From: Cerrena zonata
Lineage: Eukaryota; Basidiomycota; Agaricomycetes; Polyporales; Cerrenaceae
Length of the DNA stretch: 64,000 bases
Assembly (NCBI GenBank): GCA_038087015.1
Contig: JASBNA010000090.1
Coordinates: 62,001-126,000, forward strand
Reading direction: 5' to 3'
The notes beneath the pieces were generated by a model. It searched no databases. It saw nothing but the letters and a program-made list of their open reading frames with translations, and had not been told where the DNA came from. This document shows, piece by piece, positions 56,432-64,000 of the stretch. The translations under genes and the position numbers were made by a program. Each line of letters starts with the position of its first letter. The first letter of the stretch is position 1.

Positions 56432-57997
56432 ATGGCGGGCTTAAACATGATCAAGGCTTGCTTCGTATCCCTTGTATGTGAACCCCCCCCCCCACGGTGA
56501 GTACATTTAGATAAGGATCAATGCTGGCATAATTTTGATGCATTGTTGGTTTCGTAGGACTCTACACTATTCTTTGTGGCGCAGCATTCTATCTTCTTCT
56601 GTACGTTTTGTACATTCATCTAATCAATAACATCATCTATCTAACTGACCCTACCCGACGGCATGCCTTTAGACGCAAACCCCGAGAACGGAGAATAACA
56701 CGGACTAACATTTTCATGATCGCAGTGACATCGATCATGTATCTTGCTGCGACTGCTCACCTGCTGCTATCATTCTACTCAAACTTTGTGGCGATCTTCA
56801 ATCAGGATGGTGCGGAGGGAGATGGACTAGACACCGCTCTTAATCGCTTCCGAGACCCCAAAGCATACTCTCAAATTGCTCTAGAAATGGTCAACGTAAG
56901 TTTTTCAACTACTGTTAGACATTGCTAGTGATCATAACGTCGTTCTAGTACATCATTGGTGTGAGCTGTTACATGTCAACCCTTTCCGACGTCGAGTTAA
57001 CCGAATGGATAGGATTCGGTAGTCGTGTGGCGAACTTGGGTCATTTGGGGAAAGAATGACTATATAGTGATATTCCCCGCTATTTGTGGTCTCGGAGGAC
57101 TTGGTGGGATCTCTTTACGCTCTGATGTTGATGTCAGAGACTAACTGACAATCTGCATAGTTTCTGGGATTGGTCTGGTACGCTCCTTCGCTACTGCCCC
57201 ACCTGGTCTAGCAATCTATGACACGGACATTGTCAACTGGTTCGGGCCTTTCGGTGCATTTACGTGTGCTATCAATATATATGCTGTGGTTGCGATATCA
57301 TATAAAACATGGTAAGGGATTTAATATTCTTATTCCTCATTAACTAACATGTTGCAGGCAGAACGTACGATTGCATCACGTTCTAGGAACCACTATTTCC
57401 ATTGCCAGCGGTGGCTGCTATGGCATACTGCTAATCCTTATTGATTCCGGTATGGTATACTGCGTTGTTCTAGTAAGCATTTCTCTATTTTTGAAAGTCA
57501 GATGTTCTCGTTTATAACATTACTATCTCTATTTAGGTCATTACCATCATTCTTTTCTCCGTACAGAGCAGCGGAGTTTATATCATCACAGATATGCTTG
57601 GTCAGATCACGGTAAGCTCTCCCTCACGGCGTGATTTGAGCATGCGTCGCTGAATTCAAAATTCATATTCATACAGGGAATATATCCTACCGTAATAATT
57701 GTCCTCGTTTGTCTCAAGATGACATGGGAGAGTGCTGTGGTATCAAGAACGCTCCCAACATCCGGGTTGCATTACGCCTCACCACCAATTGCCAGTGTCA
57801 CGAGCAGAGGACTACGTAGTACTAGAGTAATTGGGGATGGAAGTGAACACGACCCTGAATCTTCAACGCCCCAGACGTTATCGGCGATCAAGATACAAGC
57901 TGTCACTGTCCACGAAGTTTGGCATGACCAGATAAGCGAGGATATTATGGACATTAGGAATACTATGCATGATAATGAGAAGCCTGCAACGTTATGA
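56432..57997 (+). CDS. Multi-pass membrane protein, tandem copy 1 (possible frameshift)
   Basis: An uncharacterised Agaricomycete-type protein with about seven hydrophobic helices. Start MAGLNMIKACFVSLVCE at 56432. Later exons read LYTILCGAAFYLLL, VTSIMYLAATAHLLLSF, FNQDGAEGDGLDTALN, YIIGDSVVVWRTWVIWGKN, SGIGLVRSFATAPPG, NIYAVVAISYKTW, YGILLILIDSGMVYCVVL, QSSGVYIITDMLGQ and GIYPTVIIVLVCLKM, with a hydrophilic tail. Exon 1 ends in a run of 11 C before ACG|GTGAGT. The sister gene has a length that would correspond to 10 C (EPPPHG against EAFLHG), so as read the first splice shifts the frame. This is either a sequencing error in the homopolymer or a disabled gene. Function not known. Confidence 0.7.
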
Positions 57998-59072
57998 TGT
58001 ATCGATATATTCGAAATGTTGATTTGTCTTTTTGTAACATATTGAAATAAAGAAATAATTTGGGGTAATGCATACATATGTGTATGGTGATGAAGAGGGC
58101 GGGGATATAGTGCTAGTCTACGTGTCGGGTGGTGTACAGTAGGGTGGCGTCGTCAAACCTCTCGAACCTTCAGGCAGAGTCCAAATTGGGACAGTTTTCG
58201 GGAGTTGTTGAATGTTCAAACATATATCTCGTCCTTCAATCCGCATTAAAATAATGTATCTATGGGAAGTATATGGGACATACAGTATAGCTATGTCCTA
58301 CAAAGCTTTATGTCCCAAAGCTTACCCAAAGACTAAGTACCAAATCACAGCAATCGTCGCCTTCTGACATGCCCTCGGTCCGATCCGAGTGGTCCGGCTA
58401 ACTCCGTGCATTTGCCTCCAGTGAATTCCTTAACTTGAAGGTTGCTTCGGTGCTCAGTTTTTTTTTCAAGGTGTGTCTATCGCTGCATGCGCAATACACA
58501 GATTCAATCTACTGAACATGAGGGATGTAGTGATGTTACTATGGCGGTATGATCGCATATGATAGTACTACATACCCAAATTCATGATTGACTGCCACAT
58601 CATGGACAGGTGTTCGATGGGCGTACAATTCGACCACCAACTGGCAGTGATGTGTAGAAAGTCATGATAATTACGTCTGACGTGCTCCATTGTGCAGATG
58701 ATCATGTTCAATGGCTTCCGATACCCAAGGACTTTTGGTGATCACACTTCTTCGATTTGGCCAGATTGCTCGACCTCTCCCTATGCTCTAAATTCGGTCC
58801 TACATGGTATCAATGTTACTGCTCTTGCTCATTGGCAGGTGCTTCTTCGGATCCTCTTGGTAGTACAGATAGCATTCTCGTTGTGGCAACCCTACACACT
58901 GGCACTACAGGTCGCTCTCATGAGGCTCTGCATGTGGTGCACGCCATTGATACACCTTAAAAAGACTTGCCTTCGCCTTCTGAGGCAGTTATCGGCGTCA
59001 GACCAAGGGTATATAACCATGAAGAGTAAATGAACACGGTGTAACTCGTGCTATCTCGAGATAATTCACGCT
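57998..59072. repeat. spacer and duplicated upstream part, copy 2
   Basis: The second half (about 58540-59070) matches 55990-56430. The first half shows nothing recognisable. Frames at 58692-59033 (+) lie in the duplicated part but have no partner frame upstream of copy 1, so I do not call them. Confidence 0.45.
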
Positions 59073-60473
59073 ATGGCTGGCATTACCATGATCAAAGCCT
59101 GTTTCGTGTCTCTGATATGCGAAGCTTTTCTTCATGGTACGTACTTCGTCGCTGCAGACCTAGATAGTGTTACATATAGTATAACTGATATATCCTGCGT
59201 AAACCTTAGGTGTGTATACTATTCTTTGTAGTGCCGCATTCTATCTTCTTCTGTAAGTCCATTCAATTGAAGAGATCTTAATCGGTCACTTATTGACACT
59301 AGTCCCCTGCTAGGCGCAAATCCCGAGTACGAAGAACAACACCCGCCAATATATTGATGATCATTGTTACGGCTATCATGTATCTGGCCGCAACTGCTCA
59401 CCTCATATTGTCATTCTGGACGAACTTCGTTGCAATTTTCAACCAGGACGGTGCAGAGAATGATGGACTAGATACTGACTTAAACAACTTCCGAGACCCG
59501 AAACCATACTCCCAGATAGCTCTAGAAATGGTCAATGTAAGCGTTTCTTTTATCCCGGTACCAGGCGTCACAGTTGATTTCGATATTATTCTAGTATATC
59601 ATCGGCGTAAGATCATACCTACCTGTCTTATATCATGATTTAACATATGGCTTAGGACTCCGTGGTCGTCTGGCGAACTTGGGTCATCTGGGGAAAGAAC
59701 CCTTATATTGTAATCTTTCCTGCTGCTTGTGTTCTGGGAGGAATCGGTAGGATACCCACATGGGTATGGGTGCTAGAAAACAGCTAACGAGCCCACACAG
59801 TTTCCGGAATCGGCCTAGTGCATTCCTTTGCTACTGTCCCGCCTGGTGAGGCTATCTACAATACGGACATGGTCAACTGGTTTGAGCCTTATGGTGCATT
59901 CACGTGTGCCATCAATATCTATGCTGTAGCCGCAATATCGTATAAAACATGGTACGAAGGTATAGCACAAAACATTATCAGTTCTCAACTAATACGACGC
60001 AGGCAGAACGTTAAGCAGCATCGCGCACTAGGGATAAAAATGACCGTCGGCGGCGGGAGTTGTTATGGGGTTCTGTTGATCCTCATCGAATCCGGCATAG
60101 TGTACTGTTTCTTCCTGGTAACTCTCTTCCTGTTTTTTTTCAGTCAGAGACCGATGTCGATCTTTGTCTAGATTGGAGCTGTTGTCCTGTTCTCCGCACA
60201 GAGCAGCGGAGTATACATCATTACAGATATGCTTGGTCAAGTTACGGTAAGCTCACATCTCTCTCCTTTAAGTCTACTAAAGTTTTGAATTCTAAATTCG
60301 CACAGGGAATATACCCCACCGTGATAATCGTTCTCGTCTGTCTCAAGATGTCATGGGACAGTACCATGACATCAACAGCGCTTCTAACAACCGCACAATT
60401 CGTCCAACCGCCAATGACTAGTACTGCGTCCGAAGGGCAGGGTCCCACTGGCTTGCATAGTTACGATTCCTGA
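59073..60473 (+). CDS. Multi-pass membrane protein, tandem copy 2
   Basis: Paralogue of the gene at 56432, same direction and same exon pattern. Start ATG 59073: MAGITMIKACFVSLICEAFL, spliced in frame to VYTILCSAAFYLLL. Further exons: IVTAIMYLAATAHLILSFWT, FNQDGAENDGLDTDLNNFRD, YIIG|DSVVVWRTWVIWG, SGIGLVHSFATVPPGEAIYN, NWFEPYGAFTCAINIYAVAA, CYGVLLILIESGIVYCFFL, FSAQSSGVYIITDMLGQVT and GIYPTVIIVLVCLKMSWDST. The tail is short and polar, ending GPTGLHSYDS. It appears intact. The family is widespread but unnamed as far as I can tell; membrane location is from hydrophobicity, function unknown. Confidence 0.78.
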
Positions 60474-61151
60474 GGTACGAAGGATCGTGTTTTATGTTCT
60501 GGAGTTTGGTGGGGCGCTTGTACCGTTACGAATTTCTGCACTACTCCCAATCTAGGGTTTAGACCTATGACATCATTTCTTATTGGTAACTTATCTCTAA
60601 TCAATCACATCATTGAAGTCTAATTAGATTAGGGTCCAAAAGGTTAAATAATTGTCTGTTCTATGTAGCTCTCACAACATCCATTATGCTATTCAAAGCT
60701 ATTGAAATTTACTATTCAATGTTATATAAAATATTATAATTCAGATTGAAAATGTCTCTATAATCAGCCAATCTTTGTCTTACGTCACGTGTAAATATAA
60801 GCGCCTCTAACTTCTCCGTCTTTTTACATTATCTCATCTTATCTTATCATATTTAGATGCTCTTTTTTGTTGTCGTAGAACATCTTGCTATTGAAATACA
60901 TGTTTCTCTTCTTTAATTTTGTATTTTAAGATATCAACAAATATCTACTAGCGTAATTTTGTCAATATTGTAGATAAAAACCTATTTTTCACTGTTTCGT
61001 ATTCAATTTGCAACAATAAAACAATCACATGCGACCTTTCTGACATATTCAGTTTATATTCCAAAACAAAACATCGAGTAATGTACAAAAAACTATGTTC
61101 AGCAACGAGATCCTGTTTGTCGTACGCCCTTTACAATGTCAGCAAAAAAAG
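60474..61151. other. AT-rich intergenic region
   Basis: No gene. AT content is clearly higher than around it (for example 60640-60760 and 60840-61060). Confidence 0.5.
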
Positions 61152-61560
61152 TCATTTCCCCTCTGCGCCATTTTTCTCCTCCTTGATGGTGGGAGGTCTA
61201 TCTCCTCTCTGACAATCCTGGCGTTGGCAATGTTCCTCATACGACATATTGTAGTTGTATGCAAGCCCCAGTTGACTGGGTATAGGGAACAGGGAAGGTG
61301 GGAACTGAATGATTGGGTGTGCGTCAGGATATGTAGGAGTACCAGGTTGTGTAGCTGGCGGCTCGGTGGTACTGCGCATGAGTAAACAATAAGACGGCGG
61401 TACCATGCTAGGTTCTAGCTGTAGTGTGGAGGGAGGTACATGGGGCATTCCACCCCAAGCACGTTCATCGCTTGATGAGACTGGAGCAGGCAAGGGTGAA
61501 TGAGGTGGAGGCATAGGAAACAGCGCACTTGAACCTAAATGTCAACAGAAATAGGCATCC
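61152..61560 (-). CDS. Pro-rich exon, possible 3' exon of the right-edge gene
   Basis: A minus-strand frame after a good acceptor (TTGACATTTAG at about 61536) reads MPPPHSPLPAPVSSSDERAW, ERAWGGMPHVPPSTLQLEPS, PATQPGTPTYPDAHPIIQFP, and ends EEKNGAEGK at 61152. Composition looks like protein rather than chance. It lies just below the gene ending at 61818 in the same direction, so it may be that gene's last exon or a separate small gene. No domain recognised. Confidence 0.4.
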
Positions 61561-61817
61561 TGACTCACGGAACATTATTCACACCAGACATATGTTATTA
61601 AAAACACCCATATGTAATAATTGTTTCTCTTCCCAGCGATATAACAATATCTCAAAGATAGCATCACGATTTTATGTATCACAATTACAATGATCATTGA
61701 ATGAAACATGTTGCATAAGAAACTACGTTTGCATTGGCGACGGAACAGACTACATTGTACACAATATCGCAATCACATTGGTGATTGAAGGAAACACGTT
61801 CTACAAGCTGTCTACGC

Positions 61818-64000
61818 TTAGATAGAAGGGGGTGAGTGGATCAGGAAAGTGGCTACTATATTGAAAGAGTAACGGTCTTCAGCATAAACTGAAGTGGTAT
61901 AAATTACTCCAACGAGATCTCCAGATTTGAACTCCTTAGGGTGCAAGGGACAGTCAGAAAGGCTGGCCAAAGTAAATGGCACCTTTGGAGCACCCTTTTT
62001 GAAATACTTGGTAGCATTGTACATCGGAACTAGCAAAAGCAAAAGAATGAGATTGAAAGATGGATGCTCAAGGAAATGTTGACTCACCGTCTTCACTCGC
62101 ATATAAGGCATTTTTGCTCAACAACAGTGGATGGAGATAATCAGAAACAAATGTACCCTCCTCTGCACTGTCTTGACGTAAAGTAGAGGAAGAGTATAAG
62201 CCAGGAGCAACCTCTCTGAACGACTTGTCAGATTCCGCTGAGCAAAAAGATGTAAGTACGAATAAGACACAAGCAGACATGTATGGCTTACATTTGATAG
62301 GAATGGTGGAGAAGTTGATTGCACCAGCATAAGTAGGAACTTTGTAGCCTTTCTTGTATATCATGTCGATACAAGCTATAGTACGTTCCCACTCATGCTC
62401 GATAGGGTTGAGAGCAAGTGTTTTGATGGACCATGGACCGTCTTTACCCATCGCTTTGGCCTTAGTCAGACTGGACCTATCGACCAAGCCAAATGAGACA
62501 CATCCAATACGGGTAGCATCATCACCTCGACCAAGACTAGTAATAATGTGGTCTTTGCTACCCGAATAGGCATGCTCTCTGAAACTGGCAGGGGAAGATC
62601 TGGCCAGATTAGAGAGAAAGAAATCGAGGCTAGACTTAGTCAACAGTTCCACCAATTGTCTGGATATTTACAAGTCAGTTAATGTCTATACGCTGTAGGA
62701 GTAAAAACTTGAAGATTACTTCTTGTAGGAATTGTTAAATTCATAATCCCGACAGTAGTTTCCAAGGTTAAACGTTTTTACATCGTTAAGCTTGCTCAAA
62801 GGGAACCTATATGATATTGTTGAGATACTGTATGAAAGCATTATCAGAGACGTGTACCGCAAGTTGGGAAGATTGTTGTACGTTCCTCTCAACATCCTAT
62901 CCTGATTGAAGCTGGGGGTAGTAATCTGGCACTCATCAGGAGCGTCATCATCGAGCTCAACTGCCTCCTCTTCCTCAACACTATCGCCTTCAGAACCATC
63001 GCCAGAGGCTTCCTCGGCAATGTCGTCAATTAGTCCGCCACTGTCAGAACCCTCGTCTTCGGATTCCTGAGTTCTAAAGAATAGGTATTGAGTCTTATGC
63101 TAAATAGTGTCGAGTGTAAACAGACTTACTTGACGTTCTTTGCCAATATACTTCTGGACTTCGCCTTGGCTGAGATATAAACACCGCTAAATAATGAAAG
63201 TGTCAGTAAAGGTGTAATGTCAATTAAAAGGTAAGACCACATACGCAAACTTCTTGATGGCAGCAGATGTACGGGGGGTATACATTGGGTTATCTTCATC
63301 CTCAATTGGAACCTTGGTACGTTCAGGGGTAGTCCTATTAATAGTATAAGTCAGCATAGAAATAATATATAATGGGGGATATATACTCAGCAATCCTCTT
63401 CTTCTTGGGGGTTCCTTGTTGAGCGGCTTCAAGAGAGACCCGACTAAATATACAATGATCAGTATATACATAAACCATAACAAACGTAACACTTACCCTC
63501 TCTTGACGGTCTTGCCTTTGGCTGGCCTGTAATAAAATATAAATATATTGTTGCAAGATTGAGAAGGACGTTACTCACTTGACAGGTACCTCAACAACCA
63601 CAGCTGACTCCTCACCGGAAGACTCGACAACATCTTCAGCATCAGATCTTCCCAAAAGTTAGTATAGTTTAATACGGAATGTTCAAAGACAACACACCTA
63701 CTATCTTCCTTTACGTCTTCATTATCGCTAAACCAATATATAAATATGTGATATATGATAAGAAAAGGTATAGATTACTTGCCTTTCGGTTGTTTCTTTC
63801 TCAGCAGGATCAACGTTCTCAGAATCACTACACGTTGATTGTCAGTACCACAATCTCATAAATGAAGGCTGTCATTGACGTACCTGACAGGTGGTGTCTC
63901 CACCTTGGCCTTGACCTTGCTCTGACGAGAAGGCTTGCTAGCAGCAATAGCCTTGGCGGTAGGTTTGATGATACGTCTGAATCAAAAGTTAGACAAAAAT
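61818..64000 (-). CDS. Unrecognised multi-exon gene, 5' end outside window
   Basis: At least ten short exons on the minus strand. From the edge: IIKPTAKAIAASKPSRQSKV, SDAEDVVESSGEESAVVVEV, PAKGKTVKRG, RVSLEAAQQGTPKKKRIAE, TTPERTKVPIEDEDNPMYTP, a strongly acidic stretch (EEASGDGSEGDSVEEEEAVE), RFPLSKLNDVKTFNLGNYCR, then a larger folded part with QLVELLTKSSLDFFLSNLAR, WSIKTLALNPIEHEWERTIA, YAGAINFSTIPIK, LHPKEFKSGDLVGVIYTTSV and YSFNIVATFLIHSPPSI at 61818. Basic and acidic disordered N-terminal parts suggest a nuclear protein, by inference. I do not recognise the family. The model is partial because the start is beyond 64000, and some tiny exons may be missed. Confidence 0.6.

Noticed and set aside
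56938..57050. Stop after LGHLGKE in the first membrane protein gene as a nonsense mutation
   Set aside because: Reading an intron from the GTGTGAGC donor to GATAG restores YIIGDSVVVWRTW, as in the paralogue.
58692..59033. Frame of 113 codons upstream of the second membrane protein gene
   Set aside because: The duplicated DNA upstream of the first copy has no matching frame.

Overview
The window looks like nuclear DNA of a mushroom-forming basidiomycete (Agaricomycete). Genes are split by many short GT-AG introns of about 50-70 nt. The recognisable proteins are fungal housekeeping enzymes, and there are fungal multi-copy families, a fused CYP505-type P450-reductase and MITE-like elements. All calls come from reading the sequence and its translations; no database search was run.

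Layout. 1-1.2 kb: a member of an unrecognised repeated family, here called the YGYC family. 1.4-5.6 kb (-): a CSC1/OSCA-type membrane channel. 5.6-8.6 kb: no supportable gene. 8.9-10.1 kb (+): sterol 24-C-methyltransferase (ERG6). 11.3-15.7 kb (+): self-sufficient cytochrome P450. 16.3-20 kb (-): a decaying block of YGYC genes. 20.8-24.1 kb (+): PHD-finger/chromodomain protein, followed by a MITE with TTA duplication. 25.5-27.4 kb (-): G3BP-like NTF2/RRM protein. 28.2-37.0 kb (+): a second YGYC block, interrupted by a 665-residue membrane protein gene and a 1.24 kb, apparently perfect palindrome. 38.1 kb: intron-containing tRNA-Cys. 38.3-39.4 kb (+): OST subunit SWP1. 39.5-42.6 kb (-): a YGYC relic and two tandem genes of a divergent GYAVS subgroup. 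43.1-44.9 kb (-) and 45.2-47.4 kb (+): RNA polymerase III subunit RPC6 and a PPR-like protein, head to head. 48.4-50.7 kb (-): secreted/single-pass membrane protein. 52.1 kb: GYAVS pseudogene. 53.3-55.6 kb (-): 3-ketodihydrosphingosine reductase. 56.4-60.5 kb (+): two tandem multi-pass membrane protein genes. 61.2-64 kb (-): an unrecognised gene of many short exons, cut by the window edge.

The most unusual content is the YGYC family: at least 13 intact, mutated or relic copies between 0.2 and 52.7 kb. Copies share a core beginning [FYH]GY[CA]V[STA]xxW and, in the main group, ending around PQWYW and PQPWTPGPGGKIVKR. Several have a start codon that is split by the first intron (AT^G). Two groups of copies, in opposite orientation at about 16-20 kb and 29-37 kb, hold the members in the same order and share flanking DNA, so they are an inverted segmental duplication. 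One block decays by internal deletions and nonsense codons, while the other is mostly intact but carries a membrane-protein gene and a palindromic element. No function can be assigned from sequence alone.
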